A stretch of 64,000 nucleotides of DNA, from the NCBI GenBank assembly GCA_001051155.2, contig JYIP02000001.1, forward strand, positions 744,001 through 808,000, written 5' to 3'. Source of the stretch: Chrysoporthe austroafricana (taxonomy: Eukaryota; Ascomycota; Sordariomycetes; Diaporthales; Cryphonectriaceae). The notes under the pieces are model-generated. The model did no database searches. It worked only from the letters and a program-made list of their open reading frames with translations, and had not been told where the DNA came from. Shown here one piece after another: positions 1 to 12,302 of the stretch. How positions within the stretch are numbered: position 1 is the stretch's first letter; every line of letters starts with the position of its first letter. The position numbers were made by a program, and so were the translations under genes.

Positions 1-503
1 CAAGGAGGACATTATAGACAGTGCACAGAATGTAGATAAGCAGAGTCAACCCATTGTATGCCAGCTCTAGGAAACTATCCTATCAGGGGTTGGAGGACCT
101 GGATGATGAATGGTCCGGGTAAGACCAGAACTCACCTCTGCGACTATCCAATCTCTAGAGGTATTAGTCAAGTGACCCGAAATAAGTAGCTTGATGGAAA
201 GCAGGTTCCATCATATGCATAGTAAGTACATCTATATTGCCGTTTTTTGCTTCGGGCCCAGCAGGAACGACCTGAAAGAATCGTTAACTATTGATGCTAG
301 TCTAACTTGTCTTTACGTGCAGCGTGACTGAGTATCGTTTCTCACTGAATTTTTACCCCAATCGCACACCGCTGTGCGCCTAAGTGGTTGCAGTGCGCAA
401 TGATATATGGATTCCAGCAATTCCCAGGTTGAGCCGATGACTCAAAACTCCAAACCCGTCGAGCTGCCTTCATATATGCTAGGATTGAAGAAGATCAGGG
501 GAT
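1..503. other. intergenic, no gene seen
   Basis: No reading frame or RNA signature stands out. The stretch lies 3' of the Zn2Cys6 regulator and probably includes its 3' UTR. Confidence 0.5.
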
Positions 504-3114
504 CTATAGAATCCTCATGCTCCTGGAGTTTGTGAGGCTAATCAGCGTATTTCCCACGTTGGAGCTCAAGCAACTCTGCGTCGTGTCATTAAACAAAGGC
601 AGGAGACTTGCCATGTCATCAAAGTCAAAGTCGAAATCGTCAACAGCTGGGAGCGATACCGAACTCGAGCCAGGCGCTGCTGTCTCATGATTGGCCATAT
701 ATGCCTGAAGTGTTTCAGTACATTTATGTATAGCATCCTTGATGGCGTCGAAGAATGTAGCTTTGACATTATCGCCGGCCTCCAATGCCTTGATCTGAGC
801 CAGCAAGCCGGAGATCATGCAAAATCTCTTGAGTGTTGGATTGCCATTAGCAATGATCTCAAAGAGCTGCGCCCGAATATGCTCCAATCGGCGCATGATA
901 GGGCTTCGAGCGGCGCAAGCAAGCTGATGGGCTGGATCAGATGATACTGGGCCTTGGATACTTCCCTCTTCCTGGAGCTGAGTGTTGAGCTCGAACGCGA
1001 GTGTGATGATGACATCGAGGCTCAGACCGCCACGCAAGTGGCCGGACCCATGAACCATCAAACTCGAAAAGTCATCCGTTAACGGTGATGGCAAGTTCAT
1101 CTGATCGGTATAAGAGGCCATGATCATGCTTGTCTCCAGGCATACCTTGCGGGAGAGATAGAAGCGTGGATCTTTCTGAGCTTCCAACATGAAGGGTCGG
1201 TGAAGCAGGAGGATGTGCTTTCGAAGGTACATGTCGATATATTTTCGGTGAAAATCTGCATCAGGTCCTAGTTTCGCTGAATGAGAAGCAAAGAACATCG
1301 ATGCGTCTGAGCAAGCTTTTCGCATCTGGTTGGCGAGGTCCACGATGACATTGTAGGGAGTCTGAAGTCCGATCCCGTTGACCACTTCTAAAACTTGAAT
1401 TCGCAGTTGCTGTGATTGCAGCAACACCAGCTGGAATGAACTGTCCGTGATTAGATCATCTGAAGCGTATGGACTCCCAGAGATCGGCCCATCAGTCATT
1501 TCTGAGTCGTTTATGTTCAATGGTCTCTTTACGTCGGATTCCTTGAGTCCTACGGGTGGCATCGTACCCCCCTCGAGACACGAAACCAGCGAGAGCTCGA
1601 CCACAGTTGACCACATGCGAGCCATAAACTCATCTTGAGCATTTGACAGGGTTGAGAAGCACCGTTTATCTCGATGGAGGCCCATTTGCATGGCAAGGGT
1701 GAGTAAAGCAACAGTTGAAAAGTATGGCGAAGCTCCAAGGCCATTGACATGGCGCGCAACGACGAGTAGACAAAATACCTGTAAACCTTGTAAATTCATC
1801 GCTGACTTCTCATTCGTGGCCAGCCACAGCTGAGCGGTATGGATCCATTGCCTGGCCTGACTGGTCGACTGATCCATAGATCCAGCAAAAGACGTGAACG
1901 GTATTCCCGTGGCCAGAATCAGGGCATATTTCACGGCGAAGGACTGTGAAGAGGCGAGACATGTCAGCTAGGCTTCTGACAAATAGAGGCCAGTTAACAC
2001 ACTACACTGCGAAGACAAGCATCCTCGAGATACGTAAGGATTATGCAAGATAAATCCGTGTCACACGCGACACTCCAGCCAAGGGGTTGGGGGAGGTGAG
2101 ATATTTGCGATAATGGCAGAAAGCAGTTTAAAATAGGATGCTGACCTTTGGAAGGGAGTGAGGGCCTTCCCAGAACTGACTGATTTGCTCCAGCAATTTT
2201 TGTGTATTCAAAATGCGGTACATGCGCTCGAATGTTCGCAGATAGCTTGCTGTAAGCGCGTCGCAGACCCCCCGCGGCGGAAACAAGCCCAGATTTGACA
2301 GATCTATCGGAGCCTCCACCTTCTGCTCTGCTTTTATGGCATAACGCAGATTTCTGAGTTCCTTCGTGGCCCTTGTCATGTCCGCTCTGTGTTGACCCAG
2401 ATCTGGCTCCACATCGGCATCAAAAGAGGCGAACCTGAATACCTTTTGAGGCAGAATCTCATTAGCGGTGAAGTCAATCAGCAAGGAAACCGTCGTCAGG
2501 TATGCATTTGGCCCCGGCCGGGGGGTAGGTCACATTACCTTCTCGGCAGTATGGACCCAATGCGTTTCGCCAAACATTCTTACTTTGTCCTGTGTGAAAC
2601 GTAAACGGGGGTTGGTAGGCTGTATTCGCAGACTGTTTATGGCTTCCCCATCTCCATGTACAGGACGAGAAGTGGCAACTTGGTCCTCAAGACGTTGAAT
2701 TCGGTCTTCGAGCCTGCGAATTAGCTCATTCTGAGACGCTGGAGGCGCATGGCCTGGGGAAGCTCGGGGATCTATGACAGCTTGTCCCGCGCCGTTGCTG
2801 AGAAGACTAGCGTTGAGGGTTGCGCTGGTGGGCGCTTCGCGGTCATGATCGTTATCTGACACTTCAGATCCGCTGTCATTCTGCAGGACTGAAGAATTGG
2901 ATAGAGGAGCCGGCAACGACTGCGCGTTCGCTGACGGGTTTGTACGAGGAACTGCCAGATCGCCGGGGCGGTTCCGATACGCACAAGTGAGACGGTCTCT
3001 CGATCTCAAACAGGGTCCACATGGTAAGCGTTGATCACAGCGAACTTTTCTACTCCGGCACTGTTCACATGACTTGACAAATCTCAATCTTTTCTTGGGT
3101 GGTTCAGATGGCAT
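504..3114 (-). CDS. Zn2Cys6 fungal-specific transcription factor
   Basis: Predicted nuclear transcription activator or repressor of the Gal4-type binuclear zinc cluster family. I model three exons, 3114-2539, 2457-2146 and 1943-504, joined in phase 0 by introns of 81 and 202 bp, giving 775 aa. The N-terminus carries the complete cluster C16-x2-C19-x6-C26-x5-C32-x2-C35-x8-C44 in a Lys/Arg-rich context. A Ser/Pro-rich linker and a short coiled coil (about 128-147, LEDRIQRLEDQVA) follow and probably mediate dimerisation. The long C-terminal part is helical with a stretch typical of the fungal_trans middle homology region (VFCLLVVARH, then ALLTLAMQMGLH). The Phe/Asp-alternating acidic segment near the C-terminus (DFDFDFDD) could be an activation patch. 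No target pathway can be inferred; no metabolic gene is adjacent apart from a pseudogene. Intron 1 has a weak 3' site, so that junction is the least certain. Confidence 0.85.
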
Positions 3115-3881
3115 GATGTTGTGGATATTGTCGTGGACGGCGTCGAAAGAGAAGAAAGAAGACTTAGGAGCCCGACGGGACGGACCTCAACTTAGTAGCC
3201 ATAGGCCAATCCCCGGGTACATAGGGTTAGGGCTAGACTCCGGATCAGCCTAGACAACGCGTCCTTGAGGACACATGCCCTCGTCTCTGGTTATCCACTG
3301 CAGAGGAATGCATTTCTTCTATATATTCTGTCCCCACTCCAGCAGTTAGATCGGCGATCCTGAATAGTCTCATTCTCCTCTAGCTACGGTATCATTATCG
3401 CGTTCTCGGTGGTGAGGCGTCCGAGAAGCTCGCTGAGTTGACGGTTGGGAAACTGAACGATCAGCGCCAAACTATTACAATATTTGACCTAAGGGAGGAT
3501 TTGGGTTGGGTGGACTATTACGGTCAAGAAGCTGCATAACCTAGACATACACTCAGTAATCGACGTACAAATCTATCCATCGAACAGCAAATCTCGTAAA
3601 AGATTTTTAACAAGACATCATCTCTTACGGGGACGTAAAACTTATATAGTCCGCTAGATAGGATTTCGAAAGCTTGGAAATCATCCTCTGGAACCTGAAA
3701 TGGAAGGTTGGTTAATTATCTGACAGATAGAATGGAATCGGAAGATCTAAGTCCGCTGTCTCTAGCAGGCCGCAAGACACACGGACTAGAAATCAAAATC
3801 ATTTGGTATCTCAATCATCTCGAGTGGCCTTACGAAACCTCCGCCCATCATCCGTTAGATTGGTAGTGGTTACTACCCCTT
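3115..3881. other. upstream region of the Zn2Cys6 gene
   Basis: Promoter side of the regulator. No gene is supported. A 61-codon frame at 3803-3988 only overlaps the decayed DUF3176 fragment. Confidence 0.5.
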
Positions 3882-4219
3882 TTATACAATCAGCGGAATG
3901 CCACGATCGACAGTATCAATCAATTTCTACTACAAGCGAACAACGCTATCTCCGACCAATTTCGCAATTACAATATCTCCTTAGGTAATAGTCCATTCAA
4001 CATTACTGGAACCACGTACGGTACGGACATACGTACAAAATTCGTCTGGGAATAGATGTTTCCTCTTCTCGGGTTCGTCATTGCTGTCGCCATCCTTCAT
4101 GTCTTACCCATCCGGAAGGGCCTTCGAGACCGACACGAAATAGTCTGGAAGTCCTCCGTCCTCCCACTCATGTTCTATGGTCTGAAGGATCATCCTAGGC
4201 TGGGCATCCAGGGATAATG
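3882..4219 (+). pseudogene. DUF3176 protein, C-terminal fragment, with stop codon
   Basis: Reading 3882-4219 forward gives a peptide like the conserved end of fungal DUF3176 membrane proteins: an N-glycosylation-rich segment (NISLGNSPFNITGTTYGTD), then the family's VRW-like approach to the last membrane helix (KFVWE, LLGFVIAVAILHVLP), a basic patch (RKGLRDRHE) and the signature WKSS followed by LMFYGL. An in-frame TAG at 4053-4055 lies where the family usually has another aromatic residue; a TGG-to-TAG transition would explain it. Upstream of about 3880 the frame is closed by stops. The rest of the gene is not in this orientation: the N-terminal half lies next to it on the opposite strand. 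Family recognition is from memory of the consensus. The alternative is two separate truncated copies placed tail to tail. Confidence 0.65.
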
Positions 4220-5220
4220 GGATCCAGTCAAGGCGGCAAAGAGAATGGGGGCAGACTTCCAATCCTTAGCTCCGGACTGTGTCAGATACCCACTTGCACC
4301 TACACAATGGCTGCTCAGTACGACAGCGGCGTAAGAGGAACGATTGCCTTGCGCTGGAAAACTGCAGTTGCCGGAATCGCATGTCACCCTCAGGGAGGAG
4401 ACAGACTGCAAGCCGCTTATGATGTCGGCAAGGGCAACCATCATCGGTGAAGCTTCAATTTGAGTGAAGCTGAGTCTCTTAACTATCGGTGGAGCTGAAT
4501 TTGCGTCTGACAGTTGGTGTACACATGGGACAGTCTGAATGGCTTGTTGAGTGAAGGCAATGATGGCGATCAAGGAGATGCTGATGAGAGCCGCGAACTT
4601 GGCCCAATCTCTATACGCAGAAGATGTCATTCAAAAGCTAGCGCACAAATGAGAGCATTTCTTTAGGGCCTACATGTAGGGCATAGAGAAAAGGAACTTC
4701 ATAGAACCCCAAGACCCACAGATAGCTTCGTCGCACAGGTGTATATGGTTCAGTGGCCTTGGGCTCTTGTACCGGTGCCACTTCAATTGTCCCGAAACTA
4801 GGTATTGTTTTGTAAATTAGAATGCGTACTCACGCCTAGATCATAAAGTGTGTTCGCCGCAGAGCAGATCTCTCCGTTCCGAGACGAAGGTGAAAGATGA
4901 TGCTGCCGGATGAGGAACGTTTGGATTTCGGCGTCGCCAAGCAGGCTTGGCTCGGGCTCGGGCTCGACGTGTTCTGCAAAGTGGCATCACGCTGAGTCGG
5001 TATCAGGGGATTGCTAGAGATGTCAATCTCTTCGAAATGCTCAAGAGCGTTCGTTGATGAGGTCTGTTGCTCCGATCCTGGTTTAGAAAAATGCCACCGC
5101 TCTCAAACGAGATGAATTCCAGCTGGCTTGAGGAATGGGAACAACCTGAAGGACGGCCTCCCATGAAAGGCTGAATACGCAATGAGCGAGTCTGCAGCCC
5201 TTCTTGTAAGGTATCCATAT
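4190..5220 (-). pseudogene. DUF3176 protein, N-terminal fragment, inverted relative to its C-terminus
   Basis: The clearest part is the frame 4630-4190. It has a membrane helix (FAALISISLIAIIAF) ending in TQQAIQTVPC, as after the DPFxQQ motif of DUF3176 proteins, then a lumenal segment with the cysteine pattern TCDSGNCSF and a Tyr/Ser region ending in Cys. Upstream, about 4800-5220 encodes Ser/Pro-rich low-complexity peptide in shifting frames, as in the disordered N-terminus of this family. Stops separate the blocks and I cannot restore a full frame with introns of plausible size. The frame ends at 4190, overlapping the last codons of the plus-strand C-terminal fragment. About 300 central residues of a normal family member are absent from both pieces. 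Confidence 0.55.
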
Positions 5221-6226
5221 GCTTCCATTTGGCTCCGCCCCAACGTGAAAATGTCGTGCAACCGGGTACTAAGATGTTGTGTCTCGCTGTGCTCCTTCCT
5301 GTGCTACTCGTTAGGCGGCACTCGCCCAGGCGGCGTGCTCGTTTGTTGAAGGCACTCTGAAACCCCTCTTGCAGCTCACGTCTGCAGAGACGAGCTGACC
5401 GTCATTCAGTTAGCGTTTCTGTGACCAATCACACTGAACAGGAGCCCCGTGAACCACACCACGAATCTCATCCTCTATTCGTAGGTTTTCCTTTTGGAAA
5501 AGGGAGACGGCCGATCTAGTTCATGAAGCAACGCAAGCCCCCCTCCCCTCCCTCCCCGGCGCGGACACGTCGGGACAGCATCACGGTCGTGTCAGCCTTT
5601 GAACTCGGGACATCACGAGATAGAGAACCCGTACACGGACCAGAATTCCAGTGTCAAAAGTTTCCACTCATTAAGACACTATCTTCTACTCCCCTATCGC
5701 TACAGGTCCCCACCACTCCATCCGCCCGACCCTCCTCCGTTGCCCACACTCAACCGAATCTCAGGCAGCCATTCCCAGACCACGGCGCCGACCCTGGGCC
5801 AGCGCCTCATCATCTCGCTCTAGTCGACACCTAGGGGCATGAAGATTACGCGTTGTCGCGCGTCCACCTAGGCGTCACAGACCAAGTAGCCGGACGCCCC
5901 CCCCCCCTCAAGCTGGCGGTGATGATGCCCTCAAGCTTTCTTGGTTCCCAGTTTCCCCTGTTGCACATGTCTGTTGGGGTGGCAACACGTAATATAAATA
6001 TGTAAGTGGTAGAATCGAAGATTAATGAAAGGGTATATGAAGCATCCATTGCCGGTAGTCTGTAAAGGAAAGGGGGTATTTGGGTTTCGATACGTCAAGA
6101 AAATTGTAGGGCATTGTTTCGATGCTCCAAGAGAGAGAGATTGCCGTCTGGCTAGTCCCATTCCCACGTCCACCCGCGCCCACTCTTCGGTCTGAAGCAG
6201 GTTTGCTAGCGCTGTCACTGAACCCA
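5221..6226. other. intergenic, 3' side of the BOI-like gene
   Basis: No gene seen. The stretch has CT-rich runs around 5535-5830 and a poly-C run near 5898. The part next to 6226 is presumably the 3' UTR of the BOI-like gene. Confidence 0.5.
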
Positions 6227-9200
6227 CTACGCACTCATTGGCAGGTTCGCTGGGACCTCGCCATTCTCAAACTCCTTGCTTCTCTCGCTCCCAACCCTGG
6301 AGAGGCCGAGCTTCTCAAGCCCCGAGATGGCGCTATCCTCGCCGGTGCCGTTAAAGATGCCCAGGCCGCCGTCTTTCGCGTCCTTTCTACCAGCATTCTT
6401 TTCCTCGTCGCCTTCCACCTTCTCGTCGAGGTTCATCAGCGCCGGTGGCCTATGGCGCATCTGGCGGGCCTTTTGAAGTGAGATAGTCTTCTGCTGGTAG
6501 CTTGTAACAATTGGTTGCGTATCGTCGCGATCAATAGTCGCTTTCATCAGAGCCGCCATCCACAGCCTACCCTGCTTGATATTCGGGACGGCAAAGTAGT
6601 GCACAGTTGGCTTTGTGAAATTGACAGCTCGCGAGAGACCAGCTCGGGGAGGTACAAGCTTGAAGATGAAAATGGAGTCGGGTTCGGAAGTAACGTCAAT
6701 GCTGGCCTGAGCGTCAGCAAGTGTCGGTACTGTGGTGTTGGCGGGTATTGTTGGGGTGCTTCCTGCGCCAGTGAGTGTTGCGTGGAGGCCGGTCAATCGT
6801 TCATTGTCTGCCGGAAGCACCCTGTGGAATGAAATGTCGATGAGACCCTTCTCCTGCTCATCATCCTCCGAATAATAATAGGCTAGCCGCCTGCCCTTGA
6901 GAACGAAAAGTCGTGGCTTCCATGTCGTCATAAGTGTGTTGCTCTTCTTCTTCATCCAGCCGCTGTAGTCGGCATCCACCATCGCCTCGCGTGGAGACAC
7001 CTTCAACAGTCCACGTGTGTACGCACTGGTATCTTTCTTGGACTTCTTCCTGCTACCCTTGCTTGCCACAGTGGCCATCGTACTAGGGCTCTTGGTGGCG
7101 TCGGGCGAATCCATCTCGAAGCTGGGACCAACGCTAGGAGTACTGGAGCCAGTCCTGGAGGGTGAATGCAGCGGGGAATCTCTGAGAGGTGAGTCCAGAG
7201 CTGGTGCGATCTTAGCTCGCTCCTGCCCAGTGACTGCGTCGGAGATGGCCCTCAACCCGGGGACCTTGAGCGGGCCTTTCAAATCCACGTCCTGTCCCTT
7301 CCCTGGCGAGACCGGTGTCAAGGGTGACACCGTCAGATTGTCGGCAGAGGTGTTGTCAAGTTTCGTGACGGTCGGCGGCGAGTCTTTGCTTGGTGGCACA
7401 GGGCGCAGTGACTCCGTCGTGTTTGTTGACAGGGTCCTCCTACGGTTCCCAGCAGCCGCCACGCCGTAGTACTTCTGCGCCGCTGGCGACAATGGATCCC
7501 CTCGAGCCGAACCGAAGCTACCGAACCGTGAGTGGCGCGCCATGGCAGTTGCGCTCCTCACCCTCTGCTCTTCTGTGTAGCTTGTGTTGCGACTGTGTGA
7601 CGCCACACTATCACGCTTCTTTAGCACGTTTCGAGATTTCCCGCCCTCCGTGCTGGAGAAATAACCACGGTCGAGATCGACAGCGGAATCCTGCAGCTCG
7701 GGATCGGGGGACAAGAAGCCAGTGCCAGAAAGCGGTCTTGAGCTAGAGGCAGGCCTAGCTAAAGCCGAGGCACTTCCAAGCGTCCAATTCCGGTCGAAAG
7801 ACGGCTGCTTCTTATGAGCCTGTTCTGCCTGAGGGAAGGTTCCACTAGAAATCAACTTCGGTGTAGAGCTGGCGACATTTCCGAGCGTTGTGCCGGTGAG
7901 CCGGAACTCGGTGGACGAATGTCTCCTGGAATGATGAAGGTCGCGGACAGACGCTGCTGACGGTCGCTTCTCGTGGTTTGGTCTTGTCGGGCTGTCCAAT
8001 ATTCTCTGGGACACCGGAGACCCCGGGCCTGCCGCAGGCTCGAGCTTGGGTGTTGATGCGATGGATCGGCGCTTCTGCTGCGACAGAGGCCTGTCGTCAA
8101 TAGGTGGCAGCTTGCTAATAGAGCCAATAGAGCCAGTGACCGTATTGTTCCTACTCCTTGTTCTCCTCCCGCTGTCAGAGCCCGCTTCACTGCCGTATGC
8201 CTGGGTGACCCTCCGAAAACCACCGAGCCCGTTAACTTCGTCTTGTAGATTCTTGATCTTTTGCCAGGTCTTCAAGCGCCTCCCGACAGAGCCGAGATCA
8301 AAGGCCTTAATGAAAAGCGACGTTTGGTCCATACCCAGAAGCACTTCTCCAGAAATCTCCTGGTCTCGGAAAACCTCGCAGTGGTGTTTCTCGACGCCCG
8401 ATGTGAAGAGGTACTCGGCAACCTGGTCAGCGTTCCAGGACTCCACCTCAAGACGGGAATGGTTGCCCTCCTCCTCCTCGTCCGTCTCCTCGCCCTGAAT
8501 ATACGATAACCTGTGGCCTATGTGTGAGCTGTATTCACTCCCGGAGTCGTTAATGGTCCGCGAACTGCCATTGCCCGGACCCAAGCGCAGGTCATCGATA
8601 TGCTCGTCAATAACGTTCAGCGTCTCGTGGAGGACAGGATGCCCGATTCCAGACGAGGACTGGGAGCTGCTCGTCGCCGAGACGTTGGGGACGCTAGCAG
8701 ATGTCAACGGCGGTGGGGTCGGGCTTGACTGTGCTGGTAACGAGGATTGCGCCTGCTCGGACGAGATTGCTGTGGGTGTAGCTTGTGTCGCAGAGGTGAC
8801 TTGTGGTTCGGGTTCTTTAGCGGGCGTTTTTGGAACGGCCGTGGGTGCGGTGCCTTTGGGCGCAGGGCGAGTGTAGACTGTGATGATTCCGAGGTCAGTG
8901 ACATGCAGTAGGGCAAGGAAGTGTGGTAGCACGACTGACGCCTCTGGTGACGCGAGGCGAGATCGTCGAGGGCTTGCGGTCGGGAGTGTGAAGCTCGAGC
9001 GAGGAGCCGGGCAGGCGGCTAGAGCTCCTAGGCCTGGTGCCCCTCCCGTCGAGAGAAGGAACGAGCTCGACGTACCTTCTGGAAAGAGACCGCTGTTCCC
9101 GTTGATCAGATGCTTCCCCAAAAACCAGCCGTCGCCAAACTCATCGTCCCTTTCAACCAGTTCGACTCGGTCCCCCTTTGCCAGGGTCAATTCATCGGAA

Positions 9201-9555
9201 CTCCGGGCAGTGAAGTCATCTGTTCGAGAATTCGACAAACAAGGTCAGCCACCGGAATGTCGTTGGAGGGTATCGAATCTCAGCAGTCGAGCACACCACG
9301 CGCCGCCGTGCAGTGGACGGGCGAGGCCAGGTCAAATCGGCAGGCCGGGGCTCAACCGTCCTGGTCTGCGGGCGGACCTGGCGAGGACCGAGGGCGACGC
9401 GTCCAATGCCTGACTGGCATTAGGGGTCCCCAGAGCCGAAATCCACAGCTCATCTCACCAAGTGGGATTCTTGCAATTGCGGTCGGGACTGGTAACTTAC
9501 GAATGACCAACAGAATGTCGCCCACCTCGGGCCTCGCTGCTCCCGGAGCTGCCAT
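6227..9555 (-). CDS. BOI2: Boi1/Boi2-like SH3-SAM-PH polarity scaffold protein
   Basis: Scaffold of the cortical polarity and exocytosis machinery; yeast Boi1/Boi2 bind Bem1, Cdc42 and the exocyst at growth sites. Three exons, 9555-9501, 9219-9076 and 8877-6227, give 949 aa with consistent phases (introns 281 and 198 bp). Splicing is required: exon 1 supplies the first SH3 strand (VGDILLVI) and the second intron interrupts the end of the SH3 domain between GLFPE and VYTRP. Domains in order: SH3 about 9-70 (acidic RT loop, DGWFLG), Ser/Pro/Thr-rich linker, SAM about 212-281 (ESWNADQVAEYLF), a long disordered Ser-rich region, then a PH domain about 703-850 (GWMKKKSNTLMTTWKPRLFV to the WMAALMKAT helix) with a low-complexity insert. 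This domain order is diagnostic of Boi proteins. The ATG at 9555 is the only start that completes the SH3 domain. Confidence 0.93.
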
Positions 9556-12302
9556 CTTGCCGTGTTGTGGTCTCGCGATGCGTCTTGCGCCCGTTTAGCG
9601 CACTCACGTCGCTCCGCTTCGAAATGTTGATAAGCAGGAGGGTCGGACCGGGAGGAGGGTGGACCACGGAGAGACCGGAGTGTTAGTGGCGGCAAGACAT
9701 AGAGATGGCGACGTTGATTGATCGTTGGAAGACGGGGGCGGGCGAGGGCTGCGATTGCAATGCTGGTGAGAGAAAAGCAACCGGCGCGCCGGCTGGATGG
9801 GGGCGGGCGTTGAAAGAGGAGCAACGGTTAGTCGATGTGTTGCGTGGTGCAATTCGGTACGGCCTGGGTTGCGGTCCTTAGTCGACGGCTCTCAGGGCCT
9901 AAAGAGTGGGAAATGTCCGGTGGGGTTGGGGTCGGTGGAATCGTCAGTGCCTGGCAGCGGCAAGGATGAGGCACGAGCACTGGCGCCCGGGTCTGACGGT
10001 AACGTCGCCGAGAGTGGAACGAGATTGTGATCAAGATGAGATGCTCGGGCCCCGTCGAGGTCAACGCTGAGGAGTGACACGGCGAGAGAGGCTCGAGAGA
10101 GGAAGTCTCGGGCTGAAGAGGCTTCTCACGTAAGGCTCCGGGGCTAGAGCCGTTGCAATTTGACGATGGGGGCTGAGGACGGAGCAGAAGTGAAGAGATT
10201 GCCGCCCTTCGAGGTGCTGCCGCCTCGGTCCAGTTCCTAACGCTGAATCTAATGGGGCCGGGTGCTGATGATTGTCCCACTGCGCTTCCGTTTCCAGGAG
10301 GTCCTCTCCCGCTGGCGATAGAGAGCTGTGGAGACCTTCCCAGATCCCTGGTGAAACTTGCAGCAGTGAAGTGGTCCTCGATGGTCTGTGAGTCTTGTTA
10401 CGGAAACCGAAGGTGAAGTGAATCTCTGTGAAGGTCCTCAGGTCGCCCAAGTCTTGTCCCCTCTTCGCCTTCGAGTCGTGGTAGGTGGAGCCAGACGTCA
10501 AAGCAGAAGCTTGAAAGATTTTTCTGTCGAGGTACTCAGAATAGCGTTCTCGGCAGCAGGATGGACTTTTTTTTTTTCCTTTTTTCCTCTTCTTTCATTG
10601 AATCGAAGGAACGGCTGAGTCGCCAGAGTCCCTAGAACAGCAAATGATAAACGCGTGGGTCGGCTTGCGGTCTGTACTAGGCGCACAGCGCTCAGCATGA
10701 TGGGTCAGCCGGAAAGGCCAGACTAGCCCGAAGCCACGGCCGAAGGGGCAATGTGGCAATGGCAAATTATACTTAGATTGTCGAGGGGGCAGAGAAGGTC
10801 GCACAGCAGGTCAGCTCCGTTGGACGGGGCGAGCAATCCCGTAGTATCCAGTTCCAGTGGCTGGTCTTAACTGTATTAGCGCCTCGGTATGTACGATTGC
10901 AAGGTGATGTGCTGTATGTGGTAATGCGCGTGATGTCCATGTCCGCAAGGAGCAGCGCTGCTGTTGGTCGTATGCACGTCGGCGGAGGAGAGGATGGGTG
11001 GAATCTGGATGGCGCCGTCCCGCATGCAGGTGAGAGGCCCAGAGATTGATTGCTGACTGCCTGGGGGCCCTGTCCTGGGGGGGTCTCGAGGGCCCCAGGG
11101 TTGGCCCAGCGCCCGGCCAGGCGCCCCGCCGGCTGATGAGTGAGGCGACTGCAGGTGGCTTGTGCCGTTCCGAGGACGAGACTCGGCCACTGGTCGCACC
11201 CAGCGGCGGTTCAACACAGCGACGACGGGACACGCAACGTGAAACAGTGTGTCCAATCTTAAAAAATCATACAGAAGATCATGGAGGGCAGGTGGGCAAG
11301 CGAGGACTCAGGCTGCCAGACGTCTCGCAGGGGAGGGAGGGGACCATATAGGATACTATGTATATACATAGTAGCAGGAAGACCCCCAATCCTGACCATG
11401 CATTAGTGGAAGGAATAACGATGGAGGCCAATGTTTAAAAACAACGTGGCCTTGACGGGTGAGTGGCTACATAGCACATTCCTTCGCCGACCAGCAGCGG
11501 CGCTCATCCAGCAGGAATGTCAGCCCATCGCCGTACGTCCGTACATAGTAGGCCTCATGGCGAAGAAGGCAAGGGCAACAAGGGCACCTCTACGTCGCAC
11601 ACGTGGACGACCTCACCAGGACAGGTGATCCGAGGTGCGATGCTGAAACTCCGTGCGACGTCCAAAGTATATCACACGGAAGACAGAGGTGCAGTGCGCC
11701 ACACACACATACACACACCACATCAGCCCTAGCCTCAACGGCTCACGGGTTCGTTCGAAGGTCCCATGCGCGCCGGAGGCATCGCCGGTTCCGGCGGCTG
11801 CGGTAGGCTACGGGAAAATCACAGTGCACGGCTTGCCGTTAGTCCATCAACCGTCGTGTCGCGTGCGATCGCCCCCCGGTTTGAGGACTCCCACTGTGGG
11901 CGAGCAAGCTGCAGACACGTCGTACAAGAATAAGAGGCGTTCGTAGGAAAAATCGAGAGGCACGTTCCACTACCATCACGGGCCGGCGCGGACGCGGCGG
12001 GTAGGGATGGCCCTCTGCTGCCCAGATGCCTCGGCAAGTCCCCTAGCCGTCTGACATGTCGTGGAGATCCAAAGTCCCGAGCTACCAGAACGTCAGGTCG
12101 CGGTCCGTTGAAACTCACTCTCCCAGACAAGACTTGAACTTTCGCAATAGTTCCTCACGGGCTCGATCCCTTCAAATCTCAAACAGCCCTATCATCCGGC
12201 CTGGCCCCTTCCCGAAGGTTAATTCACAGAGCGCCTCTGTTATACCCTGTGATCCATAGTGACTGAGCACGCCAGGCAGAGCGGCACAAGGCGACAGCAG
12301 CT
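9556..12302. other. 2.7-kb intergenic region between divergent genes
   Basis: GC-rich DNA between the BOI-like gene (-) and the isomerase (+). Many short overlapping frames on both strands have low-complexity Arg/Pro/Gly products, and I support none as genes. Contains a poly-T tract at 10568-10590 and a CA-rich microsatellite at 11699-11720. It probably holds long 5' leaders and promoters for both genes. Confidence 0.55.
11699..11720. repeat. CA-type microsatellite
   Basis: Imperfect (CA)n run interrupted by a single TA step, about 22 bp, in intergenic DNA. Confidence 0.8.
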
